Position numbers and translations under genes: made by a program
DNA from: Sialis fuliginosa
Taxonomy: Eukaryota > Arthropoda > Insecta > Megaloptera > Sialidae
Direction of reading: 5' to 3'
Assembly (NCBI GenBank): GCA_961205875.1
Contig: OY540810.1
Location: forward strand, 30,132,001-30,196,000
Length of the DNA stretch: 64,000 nucleotides
In this document: in pieces, positions 11,932 to 25,200 of the stretch
Position numbering within the stretch: position 1 is the stretch's first letter
Layout: each line of letters begins with the position of its first letter
Notes under the pieces: model-generated
What the model was told of the DNA's origin: nothing
What the model saw: only the letters and a program-made list of their open reading frames with translations
Databases searched by the model: none

Positions 11932-14069
11932 CATATAATGAATGAATTTTCTATCGATTAAAATAATTGAAAACTAGAATTTTAATCTTTAAAATGCTTT
12001 ATTTTAATCAGTATTCGAACATTTTTAAATTTCTTAACGTCTAATTTTTCGGAAATTTGGCCTGGGGTACTAAAATTTTTAACATGGCAACTTTAACCTA
12101 TTAATGATATAATTATAATTTAGTACCTATTATTACAAATTAATAGATATACACTTAAATTTGAAAACACGTTTGTGCAACAAGATTACTGGTAACATTT
12201 ATACACAAAGGCATAGATAAACTGAACAGTGCAACAACAATGTATACCTGCAAGCTTCCTGTGACCATCATCTGTAAACCAATAGACACAATACATATTA
12301 TATCTATATAGAACTATACGGTTTACAATAGAATTATAGTACACAATATATATATTTATTCACTAAACTGTTTGTTACATGACATATATGTTTAATTAGA
12401 AACTAGAATTTCCCAACGGCTTTGCCTGCGTATATCTCAAAATCGGAGAATTATCGCGCGATTGACTGTTCTAATAATGTAAACACTAAAGATGGGCGAA
12501 TTCAAAGTCCCATTCGAATAACTCGATATTCGAATGTGAAAATGAAACATTGGAATAATTCAAATAAAAGTTTTAATTCGAATGATTTTAGAGTAAAATT
12601 TTTCGAATAATTTCAGACATTCAAATAATTAACAAGGCTTATAACTATTGAATTCGATTGTATCATTCCAAATCATTCGAATATTTCGAAAGATAGATTT
12701 CTAGCCTTTCAAATTTTGTTAAAGTTAAGAACCACTTATATTTAATATTATTAGTTCTTCTATTTGAAAACAGACGTCTCCAAATGTACTATATAGAGCA
12801 TAAAATACGATTTTTTTAAACTAAGGTTTTAATAATAATAAAACGTTTACATACGTAAATTCCATGAATTGATATATTTTTCTCGGCGGGGTTGAATATC
12901 GAAATCGATATTTATTTGCACCCTCAAAAACCGCCAAAAACTTAAAATGTTATTTTTATAACTAACAATAAGATCTATTTATTGTTCCACTGTTTATTAT
13001 AATTATGCCAAATTTCAGCTTTCTGTGTAAAACTGTTCTGTAGAAGGCTGTGACAGACAGACAGACAGATACAGTTGGTTCCAAAACTGCGTTTTTTTGT
13101 CTGATTTCGGTATGGAATACTAAAAAACAATCAAAATATTATAAATAATATCTTAAAAATATGAAAAAATAAAAATTTTACAAATTTTCAGTATACATGG
13201 GAGTTTCAGTTCAGATTCTAGTTCAGGTTCAAGTTTTTTGTATGAGACTAAAATACATATTTATATTGGTAATTCATAACATCCATAATATTTACACATC
13301 TATTTATTGACATAGGTATATGCATATTATTACAAATAACAATATACATACGATACATAAAACATAAACTAAAATTTCATTTATAACACATAAATATCAT
13401 ATGCCTACACGTAAATCATATATGTATATACATACATTATATTCCTGATCTATGGATACAAAACATGATATTATGCGTAGAAAAAGCAAAAGAAAGATAA
13501 CGTTGATCGGATTAGTGGGGATCACTGGGGACTTTGGTTTTCCCTAGGATTTTGTAGGAACAACCACGAACAAAGTTCTGTTAACAGGACGTGTGTGTCT
13601 GTGAATATGTGTATGATTGTGTTAGATATTTATTTGGATACAATTGTATTTTCTTTAATGATCGAAAAGAAGATTATTTACAATTTTATCAAATAAAAAA
13701 CAAAATGCTCTTTTAGAATTTTATTTGTAAACAAACATTTGTTTTTTCTTTTTAAATTAAACGTTTTAAAAGTGATCATTGGTGTTTGTTGTTTAATTTG
13801 ATAAGTATAAATATAAATTCTAATTAAAAAGGTTGAATAAATACATTTAAAAGATATATGTATAAAATGTAAGGTTTTGCACAAATATCAAAAGAATTTA
13901 AATTTTAACATTAATTATATTATTAAAAATAAGTAGGTAAATATCCATTTAATATGTTCTCAAAAAGTTAATAATAATCAAATTCATATTAGGTCGTCAA
14001 GTATGAAATTTGAAAAAAAAAACAAAGATTATTATGCCCGATATTATAAAGAATTTGCTTGAGTGCAAA
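11932..14069. other. Intergenic DNA, one ATTCGAA-rich block
   Basis: No gene recognised. About 12486-12720 is dense in ATTCGAA-type words and begins AGATGGGCGAATTC, which suggests a decayed MITE, but I could not place its ends. A GACAGACAGACAGA run sits near 13053. The rest is AT-rich and unassigned. Confidence 0.4.
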
Positions 14070-14339
14070 TGCAAATTAGTTTCCAGCTAATGCTATCTTC
14101 TAGGTATTAAATATAAATGACAACACAGACATATTGAATGAAATCGTACATATCATAACCTTGACGCATGCACGATAAGTACAATCTTAAGTGACTTAAA
14201 ATAAGTGCTGCCAAATGTACCTCATAAAATGCATAGTATTTACATTATTATACATTTATTACCACTGCTTTAAAATATCGAGCAATTTCATAACAATTTG
14301 ATACCTAGCAGATAGCGTTAGTTGGAAGCTAATTTGCAT
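14070..14339. repeat. Foldback (MITE-like) element
   Basis: A 38-bp inverted repeat with a few mismatches: GCAAATTAGTTTCCAGCTAA at 14070 and the complement ending GGAAGCTAATTTGC at 14339. It is 270 bp with no coding content. A second small hairpin (TAGTCTAATCAAATTA and its complement) lies at about 14918-14981. Confidence 0.5.
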
Positions 14340-15229
14340 AATAACTTTTTAATAGGAAAAATATTAATTCCGACAATGCTGTAAAACAGACCTTCCAAGA
14401 TTTCATTGACTCTCGACTACTAAGCTTTTTACACAACCGAACTGAATAAGCTACCGCTGAAATGACAAAAGTGTATACATGATGAATAATACTTGTATTT
14501 TTTAAATATTAACAAACTTTTTTTTTCTCTACAATTTTCATACCTGAGGACCTAATCCATGCATATATCAATTAACTGATACATTAATAACAAGCTAACC
14601 ATTTATTTTTATTATTTGTTTCCAATATCCAATAAATCTAGAATATAGATAACATCAAATCTGATTTCGACTTATTCATAATTTACATAAAATATATATT
14701 AGATATCATACACATAAATATATGTAGTTGTTAGCATACATTAAATACTAATTGTTAAGTATGTATTTACTAAAATATTTATTTGTTATCGACTAAAACA
14801 GTAATGTGCAACCTTTTCCATTTTATTTCATGAAATGTTTTTAGTTATATTATTTTTTTAACATTCGATTCATTCGAATTATATTTCTGGGAAATATGTG
14901 AATTAATAAATAGGTATAGTCTAATCAAATTAAAAATTTCCTATAGGTAAATATCTAATTTGATTGGACTAGTATCATACATAACCAGATAACCATAGAT
15001 TGTTTATATCATTTACCTAATTAAACAATTGAAACACTCGTATGTACCAATCTACCACTCAAATCCTATCGAATAATAGGTTTATCATTGTCCTCAAATT
15101 TTTCTTTAAATAATTGATAAAGGTTTACTCGCTTCAAATTTTTTTTCTGATATTAGTAATATAATAATTACCTATAGTATAAATTATTATAATACATTGC
15201 AGTTATAATTATGGCAGATATTTAAACTA

Positions 15230-15918
15230 CAGTAATCTCTCCATTTTTGCGATCTCCATTTACGCGAATTCACTTTTACGCGGTTAAAAAAATTAGATAT
15301 ATTCACTAATCTACTAGACACCGGTTGTCACCACGCACATGTGTAACAGAACTTGGGTATTCACCGAACTTTGACTCTTCATTACTTGTATTTATTCCGT
15401 AACCTAGTTGTATCAATTTATAATTAACATACATATTATGTATGAATCATAGACATAGAGCATAGCCACACATTCTGTATTAACACAATGGTGTAACATT
15501 TCTTCAAAACAGTGAGAGAGATGCGGTGGCGTTTGGGATATATATATCTCTTTTTCTAAGAAGAATGAAATAGTTACTTCTGTTTAAATAAGGACAAGTA
15601 TATCCCAAACCATTTTCTATCTCATTCTTTTGACACGGGTCTGTTTTTGAGTCAGATCCATGCACTACATCTATGGTGTGAGTTAATTTATGTGTTTAAA
15701 ATTTGGATTGAGTTAATCAAAAACTGTTTTTTTTTTGTTTATAGTAACCTGTTTAGTTTTATTAAAAATAATTATATCTCACCAAAAGTTAAATATTTGA
15801 GAATATGTGTATGGAACAGATACCTATTTCTTACACGACTTTCTATTAATCTCTTTATGTGTTTTTTTACGCGCTGTTTTCATAGCACCAATTAACCGTG
15901 TAAAAGGAGGGATTACTA
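15230..15918. mobile_element. pogo/Tigger-type MITE next to the receptor 3' end
   Basis: Ends are CAGTAATCTCTCC (15230) and the complement GGAGGGATTACTA (15918), each flanked by TA (15228-15229 and 15919-15920). CAGTA ends with a TA duplication fit pogo/Tigger elements of the Tc1-mariner group. TTTACGCG blocks are also shared near both ends. The interior holds a smaller hairpin (GTTTGGGATATA, 15529-15615). The 82-codon frame inside shows no transposase motif. The element lies 128 bp beyond the receptor stop codon. Confidence 0.65.
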
Positions 15919-15994
15919 TACTTGTTTGAAATAATATATTGGATATAAAGAACTGATCATCACTGATCTAAAAACCATACATATCTATATATTT

Positions 15995-16000
15995 TTTAAT
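15995..16000 (-). terminator. Possible polyadenylation signal ATTAAA
   Basis: Read on the minus strand this is ATTAAA, 46 bp after the receptor stop codon. ATTAAA is the second most common metazoan hexamer. AATAAA was not found between the stop and the pogo-type MITE. In DNA this AT-rich the hexamer alone is weak evidence. Confidence 0.3.
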
Positions 16001-16045
16001 AAATAACCAAATACCTACTATTAGTTAAACTAATCTTTATATCGC

Positions 16046-16227
16046 TTATAGACTAGCGGACGGACTTAAATCTTTCCATTTAAACTCTTCATCATATGAT
16101 ACGTATGCAACCCAGTAGCATAGATTAAGCAAACCGAAGGAAGCCGGGAACAGAACCCTCGCTGCGCGATCTATGTGTGAAACACTGTTCACGTGCCGAC
16201 TGACGCCGTGCTCGTTGTTACCGCGAC
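16046..16227 (-). CDS. Receptor exon 10: M4 and C-terminus
   Basis: Last coding exon. The acceptor CAG lies just above 16227 and the exon completes a split Ser codon (AGT). It encodes the end of the M3-M4 loop, with a conserved block [13 protein letters not shown] leading into M4 ([11 protein letters not shown]), then an acidic-aromatic tail ending SPSASL and a TAA stop at 16048-16046. The short extracellular tail after M4 is normal for the family. Confidence 0.85.
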
Positions 16228-19200
16228 CTGAAATACCGACATTGTGATATTATAAAGGAATCTGTAAAATCTGTAGACACACTATGAGGGTTCCAGACTA
16301 AAAGAAGGGTTCTACTTTCATTGATAACTGTAATATAAATTCCTTTATTTATATAATCAGTGATTTTTAACTATTGATTAATACTGAACACCAAACGAAA
16401 TTTATTTTAAATTGGCGCGTATTAATATGATATACTATAATTGGGAAAATATAGAGAAATATTTCACGAATGCTACTATTTTTTCCAAATTAAAGGAATT
16501 TTTATTAGCAAATATACATTTTGTGTACACTTTTAAGAAATATTTTAATTTTTTTTTGAAACAACAAGTATATTTACGTGTTTATTAGTTTGGAACTATT
16601 AGGCCTCTGTTCAAAATTTCTTGTAAAGAGAGTAATATTGTTTTCTTGTGGTTAAGGTTTATATATTTAGTATAAGTGACTAAGAAACCACAGATTCTCC
16701 GTTTTCAAGTGGTAAGTATTTATGTATAAATAAATAACAGAAACGTTCTTTTAATGCAACTATATGAATAATAAAACTACTACAAAAATTGACACAATAA
16801 AAATTTGACTAAAAAGTTTATTTTTAAAAAACATACTGAGTTGTGCTGAAGCCTCTCTTTGACGACGTCTCCTGTATTGGTCATCACCAGCGAGACAATA
16901 GAGGCACTGCCTCCAACGTGGTACTGGATGCTCAGTCTGCGTGGTCCGCTCCATGGTTACTCTCACCCCAGGAGTGTTCGCCTGAGTGTTTCCGGTCAAA
17001 GACGCTCGTTGAATCCGGGCTACCGAGGGCGAATAACCACCCAATGCACCTGCGTCTTGCTATATATATAACAAATTATCATGATTATAATATTTAATAC
17101 TAAACATGATATTTTTAGGTACAAAAAATGTGTAAATATAGACACATGTGATTTACTATACATCGTTAAGACATTATTTTTTTTGTCCATTACTACATGA
17201 AAAATAGGTGGTTGCACTAAAATTATATTAATAGCATTTACTTATTATAGTACTTATTTTATATAAAACATAATATTTCTGATATTTCTACATTTTTAAC
17301 CATTTTCAAAAAATATCTCGATTGAATTCAAAGATTAGAATTTTGTCTATACCATACATAATACATATGCCTTTTGTATTATTCTTAATGTAATATTTGC
17401 TTTTCTTCATAATATATCATTATTTCGTTTTGAAAGGTTTACAGAATATTTATTAAAATACATTAAATCAAATATGACCTGTTCAAAATGTTTAGAACGA
17501 CACCATAGATCTACAGATACACATTCATGTACACTTTGCATTAATTTATTCAGACGCAACAGTTGTGCATACATAAGCTTACATTATAAATGGGACAAAT
17601 CAAGGAACTCCTGCGTCGTCCGACAATCTGCCGACATCCAGCTGACGGACTGGTAGAGCTACTGAGGTCCGTGTTGTACTCACTGGAGAGGACACCCACT
17701 ACCAGCCCACTACCAATGATTTCCTCCGGACAGTCATTGCAGTCCTCCCACTCGTCCTCGTCGACCGGAATCTCGCCGCTACCAATCTATCGTTAACAAT
17801 AAAAAAAAACTCACTGGACTTACTTATACACAATTTGCGACTACCATGTACGTGTATCTTGATATATTTTTTAAATCTTTCTGGTTAACTAAAATATATG
17901 AAAAAACGAAGGGAACTTTCTTTACAAATTCTATCATAACTATTTTTTTGTTTACAAAATAATGATTTTATGCTTTTTGAATAAATTTCTTGTTCAGAAG
18001 CCAAAAGTATTGAGTTTTCTTATCAAAATATACTTTAGGTACGATAACTAATCACCAAATTATCTTCCAGGCCATTTTAGTAAAATAAATAATTTTTTTT
18101 ATATACTATGGCAGTTCCTATTTCTTTAGAGATTTTTTTTTTTTGTAAAAATAAATATTTTTTAAATATTAAATAAGAAAAAGCCCCGTTTAAAAATTTT
18201 TGTTAGTATTAATGTTATGCTTAGAACAAATGTTATATCAGCCTCCAAAACACATATAAAATTCATAAAAATCACCAATGTACCAAAAAAGAGATTACCG
18301 AAACCAGAGCTCAATGTGTTAAATGGATTTAATCGTCTTATGTCATGCTAACCTTCGTAAAATAATGTACACCAGCAAACTCTAGCAGTGTAGCAATACA
18401 GTACCCAAAACTCATCAGTAAGAACCAGTCTAGAGCTGTAGCATAGCGTACTTTGGGCAGGTCCGTACGCGAGTCAAGACTTATCGTGGACAACGTCAAC
18501 ACGGTAGTGATTCCCAACCCCACGCGGTCACTCGTCGCCTCTCGGTGAATCCAGAACGACACCCACGAGAGAACCACGATTAGAATGCAGGGGACGTAAA
18601 CTTGAATTAGGAAGTAGCCGGTGTGGCGTTGAAGATTGAAGGAAACTTGAAGAACGGAGAAATCTCCTAAAAAATATTAAATATAAAATTGTAAGTGTTG
18701 CCTACACACGAACTGCTTATTTTTTTATTGATCATAAAAGTGTCAAAAATGAACTTAGAGTAAAACCAATGGTACCGACAGATAGCTTATTGATTTGCGC
18801 ATCTATATGACGTAGCGAAACAATATTTTTCGTGAATTGTATGGGATTTAAATAAGATTTTCCGAAAAAAATCAAAATCACGATTTTCAATCTGTCCTTT
18901 CTATCTCCACATATTTCCACCAAATTAGCTAAAAAATGATACCAAATTATAATTTTGTTCTTAATACATCATATTTTATTGAAATAAACAATTGAAAACA
19001 ATCGAAATTAAACAAATTTTATCTAACAAGAACAAAGAAAGTGGAGAATTATGTTTCTTCCTCTTCCGAAACTTTTGATTCAGAATGAATGCAAGTAAAG
19101 TAGCTGTTTTGGATGTTTGGTCCGATGTTGGACGGGTCCGCCATTTTGAAAAATTGATATGCCAAATCGAAAGTAGTGAGCAATTACAATGTTTCAATGC

Positions 19201-22200
19201 AGAAATCGAAAGAGACCAAAAATTAAATACTATGAATACATTCACTTTAGTTGGATGTTGAAAAATAGTCACTTTATAATCGTTTAAACAAAACACAAAA
19301 ACTTATCTAAAAAAATATAAATTTCGTTTTTCGGTCACAGAGCAGTAAAGCTATCAATGACAGAAATTTGAGCACGCTACGAATGCAACATAGAAATGTC
19401 AAGGCGGTGGTCCGTATGTGGGCATGTGGGTAACCTTCCTTATTTTATTAAAATATATATCTTTCGGTGCACATGAATTCATGATTAATTAATCAAATAC
19501 TCAAAAGAAAATATTTCAAAAACATAAATGTTTTCCAAAATTTCCCAATCCACCCCTGACTATATTTTATAACAAGCACTTCCTTTTCAATTTGCGTTTG
19601 CATCAAAAATATATAGTTTACGACCACAGAAAGTTATTTAAATCTTATGCGAAATATCATCAGCCAATTCAAGTTTGATACAATGATACAATACGAAGAT
19701 AAACAGCTGCAGTCTCTATCTGACAATTCCGTGAACAAATCGGTGGAACAATTCAGACGTGATTCAAACTACGAATTGCATTCACCACCTGAGACCTCTG
19801 CACTGGAATTGTTATGTGCTTCTTGAACACTTTTGATTGATGGTTATAAAAAGACATATGATTTATCCAGAAGTCAAAGCATTCAATTCCACGAAAAAAA
19901 GGCAATTTGACGTTAAAAAAATACAGGATGAATAAAAATAAGAAATATTCGTATAAAATATCAACTAATATTTTTATTCCAAGTAAAAATAACATGATAT
20001 CAAAAAAATTGTGAGTACCTTATTAATGTTAAATATTTGATTTTAACGTTTCTTCATAGCTAATTTCGCAAAAATTAGTTACGAAAAAAATTAATTAAAT
20101 AAATTACCTTTGCATGGATTTAGAGAGAATTAAAAATAATTAAATTAATAAAAATAAATATATTAATTAAAATAATAAAAATAATTTTTAAAAAATTATC
20201 ATGTTATATCTTACAATAAAATATATACATATATGTATGTATTAACGTTATATAAAAAATATAACAGTCCAGTAAAATTACGTTAAAAATTGCATAATTT
20301 GAATAAAATTCCCATCCGGCTAAATTTTTGTATGAAGCTTGTTTTCGATATTATGTAAAAAATATCAAAAGTCCTCAAAGATACCCTTAGAGCGTTTAGT
20401 ACTAATTATTACTAAACATTCACACGGTCATATTTTCAAAACGGTTACTCCTATAAAAAATATAAGTAACCTTTTTTATTATAAGTTTTGTAAGCTACAA
20501 TTTTGATAAGGATTATTTTTGTCACAAAGCTAATAGTTTCCGAGATATATGAAAAAAACCGTTTTTGTTGACTTTGGACCTCTTATAACACCAATAGTAT
20601 ATTTGAAGACTTTTGAAATTTTGTTTATCGAAAACAAGTTTCATTTTTATTCAGATAATATCTAATTTAATATTATTTATATAATATAATGTGGAAAATA
20701 ATAATTAGTCAAATAATTTTTATAGAAAACATTTTCTCATAAAGTTCATATTTTAAACTGTAGAAGCATCATTCTTCATTTTTAGTTTACCCTGAATATA
20801 TTTTTTTAATAAGTAAACGAAATATTAAACAATGTGTTTTGTTTTTGAAAGAAAGTGCCTCACTTATCAACAAAAAAGCGGTGCAATCTTTATCTGACTA
20901 CTTTAAATGTTTGCCATTAAATGTAAAACATAATACCTTCTCGTCTTTTGAAAGTGACATTACGGTTGTGCATACTCATCAAATCAAACTGAGATAGCGT
21001 CATTCCGGGCACAAAGCTCACGCTGTCCTTGTTCTGCCAGCGGTATTCAAGCTGTTTAGACGTGTATGCATCTGCGGAATAATCATAATAAAATAAATAT
21101 ACATAGATCGATAAAAGGTACTTTATAATATAATGTCGGTCTCCCTTTTAATGTATCACTTTGTACTGCAGTTGACCTACATTTACGTTTTATTGGTTGT
21201 ATATAGTCAGTATTTTCATTTTATATAATGGGCGCAAATTTAATAAAATACGTTTAAATATAGATGTGTATCCTTTTTCTTAGCCGAAAAAATATTCACA
21301 ATGAAACGTGGATGGAAAATTACGTTTGTAGGTACTTGCATCGTGCTATATGAAATATTTTAAATGGGTATTATTAATACTAAACATAGTTATTATTATT
21401 ATAATACACTATGTAGTAGTAACGTTAAAATAATAAATAAAAACTTGTTTGTCTAAACGTCAGAAATTATATATTAAGAAAAATAATAAACGCCAGCTTT
21501 CAATTCACAGAATCATCGTCAGGCTATTAAGAAAGAACAAAATGTGAGAACGACGTCGTTATCTCAACAATATTCATGGGACGTTTAGACAAACAAGTTG
21601 TTTTTATTTATTGTTATTATTAAAGATTGGAAAAATAGTTTTTCAACTATTGCGTAAAAATGCATTTATAGTAATTTTTATTACATATTTCCACCGTTTT
21701 CATAAAACTGGTTTGATTGAACACGATTTGAAATCAATTATTTGCAACTACCTTTCCAACTATTTTTAAACTATTTGCGACACTTTTTACTGCTTCGTTT
21801 GCACTAATTATTATCAAATCTTAAAAAAAACTATTTGACAACTATTTTCCGAAAAAAAATTCAACTAGTAACTATTTCATTGAAAATAAGAACTATTTCT
21901 ACAATCTCTAGTTATTATATATACACTTTTAAAATTTTTTAGTTATGTCGGAAAAAATGAATGGGACATAAATTATATAGATACTAATAAACTCGACAAT
22001 TTTTAACTAAAACATTTTTTAAATTCAAAAATTGAGAAAAAGTAAACATCGTTTTAAAAAATGGTGGTTGTCTTCCTAGGCGAAAATTAATCCTGAATTT
22101 AAAATTTTAGTCTGAATTCAATCTGATAATTTTCGCCATGATGTCTGTGTATCGGTCTGAAGACACTGTAACGACAAATTGTAGAATAGTGAAATTTTAT

Positions 22201-25200
22201 ATTTAAAGGATTGATTCTTGTCTCGAAAGAAAACTTCTATTTTTGAAAACATTTTTTCAATCATAAGCTAATATTTACTTTTGTCAATTTTTGAAATGTT
22301 TATATTATTTTTAAAACAATGTAAATTAGAGAAAAATCATTTGGTGAAAAATTGTAGAAAATATTAATATCTATAATTTTGTGTTATTCATTTTATTTTA
22401 ATTAATTTTTTGATAAAATAATTCAAATTATATTTTAAATGGTTCGTAACAGAAATATTTGCCATTAGTGCCATGGGACTTTCTTATACGTAATACTGAG
22501 AGTGAACAGTGTGTGTGTTTCTTATTAATTATATACAAAAAATCTCTCTGTCTAAATCATAAATGAAAAAAAAATGAATAGACATTAACTATAGATAAAT
22601 ATACATATACTTTTCTACAATTTTTATCTAAAACATTTGGTTTTTATTCGAACGGTTTTTTAAACAATTCCAAAATTTCAAAACTGTCAAGAGTCCGTTT
22701 TCGGATTAGTGATTGTTCAAAAAAATGCATTATCAAAATTTTAGAAAATATTACTATCTACAATTTGATAAACCATTAATTATATTCTATCTTTTATTCG
22801 CTTTCCAGAAATATATATAAAATTAGAAACAACTGTTCACTGTCAGCATTACGTATAAGAAATTCTCGTAATACCCATGGCAACTTTTTATAATTAATTT
22901 CATACAATTACAAGTCATCAATGATTAAAATTTTAAAGAGTTTATTACGGGTGGTTATGTTAACTTGAAATTCCTCATTTGTACAAAATTCCCCACTCTC
23001 TATTATTTAGAGCATGTTTACAAACGGCAATTCAATATCAGTACATAATAACTCGTATGTGCGCCATTATTACTGCACAGAATGTCAACTTAATAACAAC
23101 ATATTAACTAAGCGGTTTCATTTACAAACCGAGAAATGACATTAAAGTAGCGGAACTTCGTGTTAATCTCGTGTCGCATTATAAATCTGATTTAATTGAT
23201 ATTAATTTTTCATACTGCTTTATTATGATTATATTTTGTTTACTTGGATGTGTTATATTTTGTATAAATAATTTTATAATTAATAAAGTATACAGGGGTA
23301 AGCCGTGCTTTCATAAATATTATAAAAAATATCAAATACAAATCCCCTAACCACAAAAATTGTAAGAGTTTAGACTTACACGTGTTTCGATAGCAATGCT
23401 ATCATCATCAGAGTCCTAAAGACACTAACTTAAATCTAAATACATACTACGACTATTTATATATGTACCTTAGAAACTACTGAACCAGAACTTATCCTGG
23501 AACGATAATCGTTGACCGTGTTGGTCTGAGTCATTACTTTAATAAGGTGAAAAGGTTGGACCATAGGGGTCTATTGTCGGAATTAAATACTATACCCTTA
23601 TTTTTGAAAATAACCACAGAATTCATGATCTTAATCTATTGAAAGCGGTTTCTAACAGAAAAGATTTAGATTGCTATGAAAGTATGAAGATTGAAAAAAA
23701 TAAAGGTAAAGTATTTAATTCCGACAATGGACTCCTATGGTCCAACCTGTTCACCTTATTAAAGTAATGACTCAGACCAACACGGTCAACAATTACCGTT
23801 CCAGGATAAGTTCTGGTTCAGTTGTTTTTAAGTATATAAATAGTCGTAGTATTTAGATTTAGATTAGTGTCTTTAGGACTCCGATGATGATAGCATTGCT
23901 ATAGAAACGCGTGTAAGTCTAAACTCTTACAATTTTTATGGTTAGGGGATTTGTATTTGATTAGTCATAACCATAGTTTTTGTCTAAATATATAAAATAT
24001 ATAATATATAAAATATAAAATAAAATAATTTTTTTGAAAGTAGTTTCCATACACATACATACCTACATTTATCAATTATACTTACAGCTTCCAAAAAGCA
24101 GTGGACAGGATTGTCGATCCATTGGAAAATTTCTCAACTCCATTGGACACTTGGCTTTTATGGTTAACCTAGAAATAAAATTAATTATTTTATTATAGAT
24201 GCATATTTTAGTAGCTACTGCAATGGCGAAGTAAGAAGCCAGTAACTATTGCTAATCAGTTTGGAGAAATTTCACCCTAAATATAACATTAATTTTATAA
24301 ATTTTAATATGCAAATTATTAAGTCATAAAATCATCTAACGAAATATTAGAAACTCAGAGTTTTTTGTGAGAAAAATTTGTATTAGAATCAAAATTACAA
24401 TGTCTACATTTAATATTAGTTATTTAAAATTCGTTAGGTGAGATTTTTTTAAATATTCAGAATGCAAATTAAATTATAAAAATGTTCTCCATAATTAATT
24501 TATAAAACAATATCATATCACACAAGGTGAACCAAATATTATGCGATCTACAATTTCTTTAATTTTAATGCATCAAAACTAAAACCACGATCGACTTTTG
24601 GCCACTCCTGGCAAGTGTAATGAATATGAATGCTCTAGAATCATTACTTATATTTTATAATTAAACTATAATTCTAGTGAATTTCAGAATACATATTATG
24701 CACTATATTGAATAATAAAAGATAAAAAAACTAAAGTTGTAGAATTGACAGAGATGTTCTTCAAGTGGAATAGTTAGGATAAAAATAGAGCATGAAATAA
24801 TCGGAATTTTATTTTTGATTTTTTACACCATTAAAATATAAATTGCAACTAACAAATTTCAACTAAAATAGTTTGGATAAAGTTTAGAGATTTTTAAATA
24901 TAATATGTATTTTTGGAAGTATCCTGGTATTTTAATAAATAAATAAATAAATGTCCTAATAAAATTATTTTGTGTACCTACATATTTCAGTAATACAATG
25001 CATTTACTAGAAAAATAAATCTATCAATTAAATTAACCAATATAAAAACAATCAAGTAAATTGTATGCGTTGAAAGAATAAAAATTATAATCTTCATAAG
25101 TGGTCAATTTTCAAACTAAAGTATGATAAAGCACAGTTGGTACTAGTTTACTAGTTGTTTGACTCGTTTATAATACACAAACAAAACAAAATTGTGTATT

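Larger units (their letters stand above)
23331..23961. mobile_element. Inverted Penelope-like retroelement remnant
   Basis: Two arms of about 260 bp (23331-23591 and 23706-23961) are inverted copies around a spacer of about 114 bp. Each arm, read outwards, carries the end of the same reading frame (VFNSDN ... WSNLFTLLK stop), then about 100 bp, then a hammerhead-like motif. The spacer extends that frame upstream in the right-hand copy only. Tail-end frames of this style, together with hammerhead motifs in the terminal region, are known from Penelope-like elements. The assignment is inference: no reverse transcriptase or GIY-YIG catalytic motif survives. Confidence 0.5.
21072..24085 (-). other. 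Receptor intron 5, rich in mobile elements
   Basis: Intron of 3014 bp, mostly made of insertions listed separately: a hairpin (21432-21610), a hAT MITE (21621-21910), an inverted-repeat element (22461-22882) and an inverted Penelope-like remnant (23331-23961). The region at about 22100-22250 resembles 45690-45830 (ATGTCTGTGT followed by CTGTAA and AATTGTAGAA-like words). Confidence 0.6.

Noticed and set aside
17041..17056. Alternative acceptors GCAG and GCAAG for receptor exon 9
   Set aside because: Both would put an in-frame TAG shortly after the junction; the TATAG acceptor at 17061-17060 keeps the frame.
16843..17097. Plus-strand open frames over 16843-17097
   Set aside because: They are antisense to receptor exon 9, which keeps phase with exons 8 and 10 on the minus strand.
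18976..19296. 106-codon minus-strand open frame inside receptor intron 6
   Set aside because: It lies between firm exons, has no family resemblance and no matching splice phase.
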